DNA from: AWTP1-13 sp039808585
Lineage (GTDB): Bacteria > Pseudomonadota > Alphaproteobacteria > Rhizobiales > Hyphomicrobiaceae
Length of the DNA stretch: 27,108 bases
Reading direction: 5' to 3'
Assembly: GCA_039808585.1 (NCBI GenBank)
Contig: JBDHTJ010000057.1
Coordinates: forward strand, 1 to 27,108
Below, one piece after another: positions 7,477-15,399 of the stretch. Position numbers and translations under genes: made by a program. Position 1 is the stretch's first letter. Each line of letters opens with the position of its first letter. The notes under the pieces were generated by a model. That model searched no databases, had not been told where the DNA came from, and worked only from the letters and a program-made list of their open reading frames with translations.

Positions 7477-8454
7477 GTGGCATTCATTCGATCGGTCATT
7501 CGCGGGGTCGGTGCGTATCTGCCAGCGAAAGTCCTGACCAACGACGATTTGGCCAAGATGGTCGACACCAGTGACGAGTGGATCCAGGAGCGCACCGGCA
7601 TCAAGGAGCGCCACATCGCAGCCGATGGGGAGTTGACGTCCGACCTCGGCATCGCCGCATCGAAGCAGGCACTCGTCCGCGCCGGCATCGACCCGCTCGA
7701 TATCGACCTCGTCGTGTGCGCCACCTCCACGCCGGACCGTACCTTTCCCGCCACGGGCGTCCGCATCCAGTCCGGCCTCGGCATCAGCAAGGGCGCTGCC
7801 TTCGACGTGCAGGCCGTATGTTCGGGTTTCGTCTACGCCCTGACCATCGCCGACAACTTCCTGCGCACCGGCCAGTTCAAGCGCGCGGTCGTGGTCGGCG
7901 CCGAAACCTTCTCCCGCATCCTCGACTGGAACGATCGCGGCACCTGTGTGCTGTTCGGCGATGGCGCCGGCGCCCTGGTTCTCGAGGCCCAGACGCAACT
8001 GGGTAGCCGCGACGATCGCGGCATCCTCTCCACCACCATCCGCTCCGATGGCCGCTTCGAGGATCTCCTCTATGTCGACGGGGGCCCCGGTTCCACCAGG
8101 ACCACCGGGCACCTGCGCATGAACGGCCGCGAGGTATTCCGACACGCCGTTCAGAAAATTTCGGGGGTGATCGAGGAAACCCTGGTCGAGACGGGCTATG
8201 CCCCCGATGAAATCGACCTCTACGTCCCTCACCAGGCCAACAAGCGCATCCTGGACGGCATTGCCAAGCGGCTGAACATCTCGCCCGACAAGATCGTCTA
8301 TACCCTGTCGAAGCACGGCAACACGTCCGCCGCATCCATCCCGCTCGCGCTCAATACAGCGTTCGAAGATCGGCGGCTGACGGAGCGTAAACTGGTGCTG
8401 ATGGAGGCAATGGGCGGCGGTTTGACGTGGGGCGCCGCACTGGCGCGCTGGTAG
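7477..8454 (+). CDS. fabH: Beta-ketoacyl-ACP synthase III (FabH)
   Basis: A 325-residue thiolase-fold enzyme that condenses acetyl-CoA with malonyl-ACP to start type II fatty acid synthesis. The catalytic triad is complete: C115 in VQAVCSGFVY, H252 in YVPHQANKRI and N282 in SKHGNTSAASIP. The N-terminal TSDEWIQERTGIKERH is also diagnostic. The start is a GTG at 7477 with GAGGTGAG just upstream. The stop codon lies in the loop of a 7-bp inverted repeat (8445-8464). Together with plsX and ihfA this is the conserved alphaproteobacterial order. Confidence 0.96.
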   Translation: MAFIRSVIRGVGAYLPAKVLTNDDLAKMVDTSDEWIQERTGIKERHIAADGELTSDLGIAASKQALVRAGIDPLDIDLVVCATSTPDRTFPATGVRIQSGLGISKGAAFDVQAVCSGFVYALTIADNFLRTGQFKRAVVVGAETFSRILDWNDRGTCVLFGDGAGALVLEAQTQLGSRDDRGILSTTIRSDGRFEDLLYVDGGPGSTRTTGHLRMNGREVFRHAVQKISGVIEETLVETGYAPDEIDLYVPHQANKRILDGIAKRLNISPDKIVYTLSKHGNTSAASIPLALNTAFEDRRLTERKLVLMEAMGGGLTWGAALARW

Positions 8455-8464
8455 CGGCCAGCGC
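8445..8464 (+). repeat. Inverted repeat spanning the fabH stop codon
   Basis: GCGCTGG (8445-8451) and CCAGCGC (8458-8464) are perfect complements around a six-base spacer, TAGCGG, whose first three bases are the fabH stop codon. No U-run follows, so it is at most a weak terminator or an mRNA-stabilising hairpin between fabH and ihfA. Confidence 0.45.
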
Positions 8465-8563
8465 TTACCCTATTAAGCGTTGCATTTCAGTCTGTTGATG
8501 TTGACCCCTAAAGTTGGTCCGGGTAGCATCGCGCCAGCTTTGTATTGGGGAGGGGTAGAAATC

Positions 8564-8881
8564 ATGGGTGGCAAAACACTCACGCGTGCCGATCTGGCGG
8601 AAGCCGTCGTCCAGAAAGTCGGTCTGCCGCGCAATGAGTCCCAGGACCTTGTCGAACTGGTCCTGCAGGAAATTTCAACAAGCCTTGCGAACGGCGATGC
8701 CGTGAAACTGTCATCCTTCGGGTCGTTCGGCATCCGGCAGAAGGGGCAGCGCATCGGCCGCAATCCCAAGACGGGCCAGGAAGTGCCGATAACGCCACGT
8801 CGTGTGCTGGTCTTCCGTCCCAGCAACATTATGAAGGAGCGGATCAACGCAGGGCTATCGCGCAGGCGCGCGGCGGAGTAG
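8564..8881 (+). CDS. ihfA: Integration host factor subunit alpha
   Basis: A 105-residue DNA-bending protein of the HU/IHF family. The stretches KTLTRADLAEAVVQKVGL, VKLSSFGSFGIRQKGQRIGR and NPKTGQEVPITPRRVLVFRP are those of IHF alpha; the Arg-rich arm and the GRNPKTG beta-ribbon insert into the minor groove. The ATG at 8564 was chosen because AGGGG (8551-8555) is 8 nt upstream and the protein then begins at the family's usual position. An upstream in-frame start (8480) would add an unlikely extension. It pairs with an IHF beta encoded elsewhere. It may have its own promoter in the 109 bp after fabH. Confidence 0.95.
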   Translation: MGGKTLTRADLAEAVVQKVGLPRNESQDLVELVLQEISTSLANGDAVKLSSFGSFGIRQKGQRIGRNPKTGQEVPITPRRVLVFRPSNIMKERINAGLSRRRAAE

Positions 8882-9009
8882 CGCTGCTAGGCGGGCATGC
8901 ACGTGAGTCTGGGGTTTCGCGTGCGTGGATGTGTGCTGTGCCGCTGTTCCATCATCGGCACGATATGACAATATGAAATCACTGGGTTCGCAAGGAGAGG
9001 GGGCTCGCC

Positions 9010-9465
9010 TTGGCTAAATCCTCAGAGGCCTTCCGCAACATCGGAGAGGTCGCGGAAGAGTTGGACGTGAAGAAGCACGTCCTGCGTTTCTGGGAAGCGA
9101 AGTTTCCGCAGCTCAAGCCGATGAAGCGCGGCGGCGGGCGGCGTCTCTACCGTCCGTCGGATGTGGCGCTTCTGCGCGGCATCCGCGATCTCCTGCAGGA
9201 GGCCGGCTACACCATCAAGGGCGTGCAGAAGATCCTGCGCGAGCAGGGCGTCGAGCATGTGAAGATTGCCGTCGACGCGCATGCAGCGGCGAAGCGCGCG
9301 CGGGAAGGTGCCAAAGCGGACGTGGCAAGGCCTGCGAAGGAGCCTGCAGGCGCGGCCATCGTGCTCGATGCGCATCAGGTGAAGGCGTTGCAGGGCGTCT
9401 TGAGCGAACTCAAGGCCTGCCAGGCGCTGCTCGCTGATGGCAGCCGCAAGTCCGCCCCGCTCTGA
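9010..9465 (+). CDS. MerR-family transcriptional regulator next to ihfA
   Basis: A 151-residue MerR-type regulator. Residues about 9-80 form the winged helix-turn-helix, with FRNIGEVAEELDVKKHVLRF, then MKRGGGRRLYRPSDVALL and GYTIKGVQKILREQG. The rest is an Ala-rich linker and a short helix with no recognisable effector domain or metal-binding Cys pattern. Regulators of this exact type follow ihfA in many alphaproteobacteria, but their target is not established. The start is a TTG (9010-9012), supported by AAGGAGAGGGGG 6 nt or so upstream. Function beyond DNA binding is unknown. Confidence 0.85.
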   Translation: MAKSSEAFRNIGEVAEELDVKKHVLRFWEAKFPQLKPMKRGGGRRLYRPSDVALLRGIRDLLQEAGYTIKGVQKILREQGVEHVKIAVDAHAAAKRAREGAKADVARPAKEPAGAAIVLDAHQVKALQGVLSELKACQALLADGSRKSAPL

Positions 9466-9534
9466 CGAGGCGGGCACCAGGCCGGTCCGCCGCGCGTTTG
9501 GCGCTTCGTCGGCGCAGGCCGAAAGCGAGGCGAC

Positions 9535-10293
9535 GTGAAAGCGCAGCATGCCGGTTCCAATCCTGGTAGAGGCGCGGGAGAGGCGGATCGGTTCCAGCTT
9601 CTGCGCAGCTGCGGCCGGCGCGTTCCCTGGAGCGGCGCCGCCATCTACCTCATCGATCTGCAGAAGGCGGCCCGCTTCGTCCGCGCCACTGGCTTGGCAA
9701 GTGCCTGGATCACGCCGTCAGACCGAAGGCGCCTGAAGCGTATCCGCGATACCGCCGACCGGATGCAGCGCCAGGCGGCCTATATCGTCCTGCGCATGCT
9801 CGTTGCACGCGCGCTTGGGCCTCGCCATGCGAAGGCTGCGATGCTGCGTCCACTGGGAGGCGCGCCGCGTTTGGCCGGCGTGCCGATCAATTTCAATCTT
9901 TCACACAGCGGCCGGCACGCTCTGATCGCGCTGGCACGCCGCGGCCGCATCGGCGTCGACCTCGAGGAGTGGCGCGCGGTGCCCATGTCGATGAAGCATC
10001 GAACTTCCATAGTTGAGGCCGCATCCACGATCGGCAACGATGGCCCGCTCGAAGCCGCGCGCGATCTTGATCTGCTGCAGGCCTGGACGCGGCTCGAGTC
10101 TTTCTCCAAAGCCACCGGCCGCGGCATCAATCGCACGCTCGCCGATTTCGGCATCCGCAAACAGGGCAACCCCCGCCTGCATACTCCGGGCGACAGCGTC
10201 GCCGAGCGCGCCCGCCGCCAGATACCGAACCACAAGGTGCACGATCTTCGCCTGCCGCTGGGTCTCAAAGGCGCGGTCACACGTGGCTTTTGA
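9535..10293 (+). CDS. 4'-phosphopantetheinyl transferase (Sfp/AcpT-like)
   Basis: A 252-residue protein with the three motifs of Sfp-type phosphopantetheinyl transferases: FNLSHSGRHALIAL (SHS at 123-125), GRIGVDLEEW with the Mg-binding D142 and E144, and AWTRLESFSKATGRG (W184, E188, K192). These enzymes move the phosphopantetheine arm of CoA onto a carrier-protein serine. The family's length and motif spacing are normal, with somewhat degenerate sequence between motifs 2 and 3. The start is a GTG at 9535 with GAGG 6 nt upstream; the first 35 residues look non-conserved, so a later start is possible. Its position after plsX-fabH-ihfA-merR may reflect a link to fatty acid or polyketide carrier proteins, but the target carrier is unknown. 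Confidence 0.82.
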   Translation: MKAQHAGSNPGRGAGEADRFQLLRSCGRRVPWSGAAIYLIDLQKAARFVRATGLASAWITPSDRRRLKRIRDTADRMQRQAAYIVLRMLVARALGPRHAKAAMLRPLGGAPRLAGVPINFNLSHSGRHALIALARRGRIGVDLEEWRAVPMSMKHRTSIVEAASTIGNDGPLEAARDLDLLQAWTRLESFSKATGRGINRTLADFGIRKQGNPRLHTPGDSVAERARRQIPNHKVHDLRLPLGLKGAVTRGF

Positions 10294-10387
10294 ACCGTAG
10301 GGCACGGCAGCTTTCTCCAGATGCAATCTGGGCACGCGCCGCAGCCTGTTCTATGGGTTTGCTGACGGAAATGATGGGAAGGCATCC

Positions 10388-11425
10388 GTGAACACGACCA
10401 GCCTGATCTACCATGAGGATTTCGAAGCCGGCGATAGTGTGCCCCTCGGCGTCCGAAGCCTGAGCAAGGACGAAATCATTGCCTTCGGAAAGGCCTATGA
10501 TCCGCAGCCCATGCACATCGACGAAGAGGCGGCGAAGGCAACCCTCGTCGGCGGCTTGTGCGCCTCGGGCTTCCACACCGCATCCGTGATGATGCGCATG
10601 CTCTGCGACGGCGTCCTCATCCGCACGGCGTCTTTGGGCTCTCCAGGCGTCGATGAAATGCTCTGGAAGAAGCCCGTTCGGCCCAACGAGCCATACCGCG
10701 GCGTCTATCGTGTGCTCGAGAAACGCGACATGGCCTCGCGCAAGGATGTCGGCATCGCGAAGGTCACCGTCGAACTCTTCAATACCAAGGACGAGTTGGT
10801 GGCATCGTGGGTGTCAACGCAGTTCACCCGCCGTCGCACGCCGCTGGCACAACTCCCGCCCCGCACAGAGGCGCCTGTCCGCACCACGCTTGCCGACATC
10901 TGGTCGGGTCCTGCATCACCTGCCGGTGCCTCCCCCGACGGCTTCTTCGAGGATCGCAACATCGGCGACACCGTCTACTATCCGCCGCACACGTTCACGC
11001 GCGATGCGATCATCGATTTCGCGCTGCAATTTGATCCGCAACCCTTCCATCTGGACGAAGCAGCGGCCAAGGCGTCGCTGTTCGGCGGCCTGTGCGCGTC
11101 CGGCTGGCACACGGCGGCCATCTTCATCCGCAGCATCGTCTCCGCGCGGATGCAAGGCAACGCGGCCGGACGGGCCCGGGGCGAGCGGCTTCCCGCTTAC
11201 GGACCATCGCCCGGCTTCCGCAATCTGCGCTGGTACAAGCCGGTGCTGGTGGGCGACAGCATCGAGTTCAGGTCCCGCCTGAGCGACAAGGTCGACCTGC
11301 GTTCCCGCCCCGAGCGCGGGTTGATCGTGAATGACGTGCAGGGCCGCAACCAGAATGGTGAGGTCGTTTTCGCGATCACGGCCCAGATCCTGGCCGAGCG
11401 CAGGCGGCCATATCGCGCACCGTGA
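10388..11425 (+). CDS. Tandem MaoC-domain (double hotdog) dehydratase
   Basis: A 345-residue protein made of two MaoC hotdog domains that are plainly copies of each other. The first has FGKAYDPQPMHIDEEAAKAT followed by GGLCASGFHTA; the second has FALQFDPQPFHLDEAAAKAS followed by GGLCASGWHTA. Each copy keeps the Asp and His of the MaoC active site (D38/H43 and D216/H221), so both could be catalytic. The usual Asn of hydratase-2 proteins is Gln in both. MaoC dehydratases act on acyl-CoA thioesters. The GTG start at 10388 has GGGAAGG about 6 nt upstream. It is not in an evident operon with the unrelated genes around it. The substrate is unknown. Confidence 0.85.
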   Translation: MNTTSLIYHEDFEAGDSVPLGVRSLSKDEIIAFGKAYDPQPMHIDEEAAKATLVGGLCASGFHTASVMMRMLCDGVLIRTASLGSPGVDEMLWKKPVRPNEPYRGVYRVLEKRDMASRKDVGIAKVTVELFNTKDELVASWVSTQFTRRRTPLAQLPPRTEAPVRTTLADIWSGPASPAGASPDGFFEDRNIGDTVYYPPHTFTRDAIIDFALQFDPQPFHLDEAAAKASLFGGLCASGWHTAAIFIRSIVSARMQGNAAGRARGERLPAYGPSPGFRNLRWYKPVLVGDSIEFRSRLSDKVDLRSRPERGLIVNDVQGRNQNGEVVFAITAQILAERRRPYRAP

Positions 11426-11508
11426 GCAGCCAGGCCCCGAATTGCGACGCGCCGGATTTCGCGCCATGGTCGCGCATCCGCGCCAGCACCATGGGAGAGC
11501 GCACCAGC

Positions 11509-11913
11509 ATGAGCCGACGCCACATCGCACGCCTGACCGCCGTGCTCTCCGTTGCAGCCGGCGTATGGCTCGCAGCCATCCGGCTGGCGGATGCCCAATC
11601 CCAGTCCTACTTCGGCGCCATCAGCTTCTCGCCCTCGTCGGGCGCTGCGGGTTGGGGGTTCGACTTCCCCTCGCGCGGGGAGGCAGCCGAGGCCTCGTTG
11701 CGCAATTGCAGCCGCTATGCGGACGATTGCGAGGTGGTGACGTGGTTCGCCGATGGCTGCGGCGCCCTGGTTGCCAGCAAGGAGAGCTTCATCGCCGTAT
11801 GGAACCCCAGCAAGGAAGTGGCCTTGCGCCGTGCCATGCTGCGCTGCCGCGCGGAGGATGGCCCCGGATGCGCCGTCGTGCGCTGGGTCTGCACCACCAA
11901 CTCCCAATGGTAA
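11509..11913 (+). CDS. Secreted DUF4189 protein
   Basis: A small exported protein (134 residues from the chosen start). A Sec signal peptide covers about residues 1-29 (RLTAVLSVAAGVWLAAIRLADAQ, likely cleaved after the final ADA). The mature part has the DUF4189 pattern: AISFSPSSGAAGWGFDFPSR, ALR-type cysteines, FADGCGALVAS with the conserved CGAL, and a paired C-terminal repeat of the same kind. Six cysteines probably form disulfides in the periplasm. Start 11509 is preferred because GGGAGAG lies upstream at a proper distance and it places the signal peptide at the N-terminus. Starts at 11491 or the GTG at 11422, which overlaps the previous stop, would add a non-signal extension. Function unknown. 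Confidence 0.72.
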   Translation: MSRRHIARLTAVLSVAAGVWLAAIRLADAQSQSYFGAISFSPSSGAAGWGFDFPSRGEAAEASLRNCSRYADDCEVVTWFADGCGALVASKESFIAVWNPSKEVALRRAMLRCRAEDGPGCAVVRWVCTTNSQW

Positions 11914-11953
11914 CGGGCACCCTGCACTCCAACCACGCCCCGCCTTGCTGTCG

Positions 11954-11965
11954 CCTTCGCGAAGG
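11954..11965. repeat. 12-bp perfect palindrome after the DUF4189 gene
   Basis: CCTTCGCGAAGG is self-complementary and lies 41 bp after the DUF4189 stop. It could form a small hairpin or serve as a protein site; no U-run follows. Confidence 0.35.
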
Positions 11966-11987
11966 TTGACCGTTGATCGAGGCGGTC

Positions 11988-12002
11988 GTTATGAGGCATA
12001 AC
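11988..12002. promoter_or_regulatory. Candidate operator upstream of the periplasmic binding protein gene
   Basis: GTTATG-AGG-CATAAC is a perfect 6+6 inverted repeat around a 3-bp centre, about 150 bp before the start of the binding protein gene. The size and AT-rich half-sites in a GC-rich genome fit a dimeric repressor or activator site. No regulator gene is adjacent, so the binder is unknown. Confidence 0.4.
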
Positions 12003-12150
12003 TAACAGCAGATGCGGCACGCGACAGGTCAGTCTCGCGGCGCTATCCAAGCGGCCAGGCCGGGCGCGTTGCCCGCTCACAAGACCGCGACACGAGCATC
12101 AAGACAAATACCGGGCCTCGCAAGAGCACCCGGAACCTCGGGAGGAATGC

Positions 12151-13296
12151 ATGCGCTTTTTCACTTCGACGGCGCTCGCCGCCGTCCTGGCCGCTGCGGC
12201 GGCCGCTCTTACGCCTGCAGTTGCCGACATCAAGGTCGGCGTCACCATTCCTGCAACGGGCTCTGCCGCCGCTCTCGGCGTGCCCGGGAAGAACGCGTTT
12301 TCTGAGCTGTTCCCGAAGGAGATCGGGGGGGAAAAGATCAACCTCATCGTTCTCGATGACGCCTCCGATCCCGGCCAGGCCACCACGAATGCGCGCCGCC
12401 TGATCACCGAGGACAAGGTGGACGTGATCATCGGCTCGTCGATCACGCCGAGTTCGGTCGCAGTTGCGGGCGTCGCACTCGAGAACAAGGTCCCGCATTT
12501 CACCCAGTCGCCGATTGGCCTGCCGCCCGAGCGCATGAAGTGGACCTTCGTCATGCCGCAGAAGGTCGCGCTCATGGCACAAGCCGTCTTCGACCACATG
12601 AAGGCCAACGGCGTGAAGACGGTGGGTTACATCGGCTTCTCCGACAGCTGGGGCGACTTGTGGGTGAACGAGTTCAAGAACCTCGCCGTCCCGATGGGGT
12701 TCACGATGGTGGCGGAAGAGCGCTACGCGCGCGCTGATACCTCCGTCGCGGGGCAGACCTTGAAAATCCTCGCTGCCCGCCCTGATGTGGTCCTGGTCGG
12801 AGCCTCCGGCACCGGCGCTGCACTCCCCCAGATCGCGCTCCGCGAGCGTGGCTTCAAGGGCACCATCTACCACACGCACGGCGCCGTCACGAAAGACTTC
12901 ATTCGCATCGCAGGGGCCAGCGCCGAGAACGTCGTTCTGCCGTCCGGTCCCCTCGTCGTTGCGGAGCAACTTCCGGCAAGTCCGCAGCAAGCCGTCGCGC
13001 TCGCCCATCTCAAGGCTTACGAGGCGAAGTTCGGCGCAGGCACCATCACGCAGTTCTCCGGTCATGCCACCGACGTGGGCGAGATCCTGAAGCGCGTGGT
13101 GCCCATCGCACTGAAGAAGGCCAAGCCAGGCAGCGCCGAATTCCGCGATGCACTTCTTGCCGCCCTGGAAAGCGAGAAGGAGATCCCGGCAAGCCACGGT
13201 GTCTACAACTTCACGCCAACCGACCATTTCGGCCTCGACAACCGCGGCCGCGTCCTTCTCACCGTGAAGGGCGGCAACTGGGCGGTGCTCAAATAG
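12151..13296 (+). CDS. Periplasmic amino-acid-type ABC binding protein (Peripla_BP_6, LivK-like)
   Basis: A 381-residue exported protein. A Sec signal peptide occupies residues 1-25 (cleavage after AVA). The mature protein has the type I periplasmic binding fold of branched-chain amino acid binding proteins: DIKVGVTIPATGSAAALG, LIVLDDASDPGQATTNARRL, VIIGSSITPSSVAV, TVGYIGFSDSWGDLW and PDVVLVGASGTGAALPQIALR. The last stretch with DHFGLDNRGRVLLTV is typical of the family's C-terminus. It binds a small organic ligand (amino acid, amide or aromatic acid) in the periplasm. No permease or ATPase genes lie next to it, so it is an orphan that must use a transporter encoded elsewhere. GGGAGGAA precedes the ATG. 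Confidence 0.9.
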   Translation: MRFFTSTALAAVLAAAAAALTPAVADIKVGVTIPATGSAAALGVPGKNAFSELFPKEIGGEKINLIVLDDASDPGQATTNARRLITEDKVDVIIGSSITPSSVAVAGVALENKVPHFTQSPIGLPPERMKWTFVMPQKVALMAQAVFDHMKANGVKTVGYIGFSDSWGDLWVNEFKNLAVPMGFTMVAEERYARADTSVAGQTLKILAARPDVVLVGASGTGAALPQIALRERGFKGTIYHTHGAVTKDFIRIAGASAENVVLPSGPLVVAEQLPASPQQAVALAHLKAYEAKFGAGTITQFSGHATDVGEILKRVVPIALKKAKPGSAEFRDALLAALESEKEIPASHGVYNFTPTDHFGLDNRGRVLLTVKGGNWAVLK

Positions 13297-13323
13297 GCTT
13301 CGGCACTTGACTATCATTCTCTT

Positions 13324-13349
13324 CGCCGCCGGAATGTATTCCGGCGGCG
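13324..13349 (+). repeat. 11-bp inverted repeat between binding protein and TPR gene
   Basis: CGCCGCCGGAA and TTCCGGCGGCG pair perfectly around the loop TGTA. No U-run follows, so it is not a classical intrinsic terminator; it may end the upstream transcript in a factor-dependent way or stabilise its 3' end. It lies 34 bp before the next start codon. Confidence 0.55.
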
Positions 13350-13382
13350 CTCCCTGAAAGCGCACGTTCAAGGGAGGAGTGC

Positions 13383-13952
13383 ATGAAGACGTTTCTGGTC
13401 GTGATCGTGATTCTGTTGTCGCAGGTCGGGGTCGCCCTGGCTGACGACGCTGAAGACTGCCGTCGAGGCGCCGATGGCTCACTCGACAAGACGGTGGGAT
13501 TGCAAGCCTGCGACCGCGTGCTGAATTCGCGCCGGTCCGATCGCCTGGTGCTGGGCACCGCCCTCATCAATCGTGGCCAGATCCATTACATGCTGCAGGA
13601 TTACCCCCGCGCCATCGACGACCTTTCGGGCGCCATTGCCCTCAAGCCGCAGTACCTCACGATCGCCTACCGCAATCGCGGCAATTGCCATTTCATGCTC
13701 AAGGACGACGACAAGGCGATCGCCGATTACACCGAGGCCGTGCGGCTGGATGCCGGGCATGCCTCCGCTTATGCCGCCCGGGGATTGATCTACCTCCGCC
13801 GCAACGAGATCGAAAGTGCTGCCGCCGACTTCCGCGCCGCCCTGGCAGGACACAACGAATATTCCGACAGCCAATGGGCCAAGACGACGGCCCGCCGCGA
13901 ACTCGACGCCATGGGCAGCAGGTCCGGCGGCACCACAGGCAGTGGCCGCTGA
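13383..13952 (+). CDS. Secreted tetratricopeptide-repeat protein
   Basis: A 189-residue protein with a Sec signal peptide (residues 1-20, cleaved after ALA) and three TPR units at about 57-90, 91-124 and 126-159. The second is the clearest: AYRNRGNCHFMLKDDDKAIADYTEAVRLD. Before them is a Cys-containing segment (C26 and C43) typical of periplasmic Sel1/TPR proteins. TPRs are protein-binding scaffolds, so a role in a periplasmic complex is likely, but no partner is visible. The ATG at 13383 has AGGGAGGAG upstream. The C-terminal tail is Gly/Ser-rich and probably disordered. Confidence 0.8.
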   Translation: MKTFLVVIVILLSQVGVALADDAEDCRRGADGSLDKTVGLQACDRVLNSRRSDRLVLGTALINRGQIHYMLQDYPRAIDDLSGAIALKPQYLTIAYRNRGNCHFMLKDDDKAIADYTEAVRLDAGHASAYAARGLIYLRRNEIESAAADFRAALAGHNEYSDSQWAKTTARRELDAMGSRSGGTTGSGR

Positions 13953-14133
13953 ACCTGTTTCGGCCTTGAAAAAAGCTGTCCAGCCGCTGGTAAGCTCCTG
14001 TCCCCGGCAGGGGCAAGGCTGCTCCAAGCTGCCCTATTTAATCCATCTGCCGCAGTGATACTCTCTTCCCAGCCTCGATTCCACACGCCGATTCGAGCCT
14101 GTTTCGCAGCCAGTTGGGGGGATCTGCAAGAGA

Positions 14134-15339
14134 ATGAGCCCTATCGGGATGAGCAAACGCGTTCGCTTCGCGCTACGCTCCGGGCTGGCAACTGCCGGCC
14201 TGCTGATGGCTCTTGCCTTGCCCTTCGCGCCCGCCGGGGCAGAGCAGCCGCCCGTCTCCAAGCAGGCCCCCAACGCGGGCGACATCGCCAATTTCTTCAG
14301 CCAGGTGGGCGACAAGATCTACGAGGACTGCATTTTCGAGCTTTCCGAAGAGCAGCTCGAGGTGCAGCGCGCGCTCATCGAGGCCTACATCAAGCACGGC
14401 GCCCCGCACGTGCTGGCGCGGCAGCTTGCCGTCAAGCAGATCCGCCCGCCCAGGCTTTCCGACAAGTGCAAACGCATCAAGAACCAGAAAGGCGTGCCGC
14501 CCAGCGAGGTCGCAACGCCTGGCCCATCTGCACCTCCCTCGGCGCCCGAGCCCGGCGCCGCGCCTTCCCCCGGCCAGTCCTGGAGCGTGAAGACGACGCC
14601 CGTCGCCATCGCGCCGAAATCTTCATCCGAGGCCGCGCCCTCCTATTCCATGTCCACCGCGCTGGCCGATAAGCGAGTGCTACCACAGTGGGATTGCCCC
14701 CCCGGCGTCGACTTCGTGACGATCCAGCACAAGGGATACGAGCGCAAACTTTCAGACGGCGAGATCTGCAGCCCGTTCGAGGATGTCGTGCGCGCCCTTC
14801 CCGAGACGCCCAAGGGCTTCAAGCTCGGCTACACCATTCGCACGGGTCGGCTGTTCGTCATCTCGGATGACCCTGCCATTTCCGGGCGCACCATCGCCTG
14901 GGCCATCTCCGGGCGCGATGTATGCCGCAACAACCCGGACCCCGATTGCCTGGCCGCACGCGCCGTAGGCCCATTGCCGCCCGGCGAGTATTCCTTCGCC
15001 TCGAGTGCGGGGCACCGTGTCAGCTGGGGCCCCAAGACGCGTCGCATGGTGGCCGGCATCTACCTCACCAAGCTCTACAACAAGGAAAAGTACACGCCGG
15101 CGCAGACTGCGGCCATCCTCGCGCGCGGCAACATTGCCATCCACGTGCGGCTCAAGGGCGAGATGTCCGAGGCCTGCCTCGGCCTGGGCGAGCGCGGCTG
15201 GTCCTATGTTTCACAGCTCATCAAGGACGGCCGCGCCACCGGCGTGAATGTCTACATCGACGAGCCGCATCCCCAGATTGCGGAAACAGCGCCCATCAAG
15301 AAGGTGTCCAACTTCTCGCTGTCCGCGCTTTTCAAGTAG
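14134..15339 (+). CDS. Secreted protein with L,D-transpeptidase-like His/Cys motif
   Basis: A 401-residue exported protein. A signal peptide covers residues 1-36 (cleavage after AGA). Residues 37-120 form a helical, Cys-containing domain; 121-175 are Pro/Ala/Ser-rich linker; 180-380 form the main domain. There GPLPPGEYSFASSAGHRVSW recalls the GPxPxGxY stretch of DUF2778 and YkuD-like proteins. The segment IHVRLKGEMSEACLGL (H337, S345, C348) resembles the catalytic H...SxGC motif of L,D-transpeptidases, with Ala in place of Gly before the Cys. This suggests peptidoglycan cross-linking or trimming in the periplasm, but the relation is distant and I infer it from motif shape only. Starts 14134 and 14149 are both possible; neither has a good ribosome site. 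Confidence 0.7.
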   Translation: MSPIGMSKRVRFALRSGLATAGLLMALALPFAPAGAEQPPVSKQAPNAGDIANFFSQVGDKIYEDCIFELSEEQLEVQRALIEAYIKHGAPHVLARQLAVKQIRPPRLSDKCKRIKNQKGVPPSEVATPGPSAPPSAPEPGAAPSPGQSWSVKTTPVAIAPKSSSEAAPSYSMSTALADKRVLPQWDCPPGVDFVTIQHKGYERKLSDGEICSPFEDVVRALPETPKGFKLGYTIRTGRLFVISDDPAISGRTIAWAISGRDVCRNNPDPDCLAARAVGPLPPGEYSFASSAGHRVSWGPKTRRMVAGIYLTKLYNKEKYTPAQTAAILARGNIAIHVRLKGEMSEACLGLGERGWSYVSQLIKDGRATGVNVYIDEPHPQIAETAPIKKVSNFSLSALFK

Positions 15340-15399
15340 CAGGCGGCCGGCCCGGCCACACCCGTTGCGCGGCTCCACGACAACTGAAACCCTTGCATC

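Noticed and set aside
6421..8316. A 631-codon open frame on the minus strand
   Set aside because: It is the antisense shadow of plsX and fabH, whose products are unmistakable; high GC content keeps the opposite frame open. Its translation shows low-complexity Gly/Asp/Ala and no known motif.
9466..9600. A possible tRNA after the MerR gene (a GGTTCCAATCC-like T-loop near 9552)
   Set aside because: A proline tRNA is common at this place in related genomes, but no acceptor stem, anticodon arm or D arm can be folded around this sequence.
12043..13482. A 479-codon open frame on the minus strand
   Set aside because: Antisense to the periplasmic binding protein gene, which has a signal peptide, ribosome site and clear family motifs.
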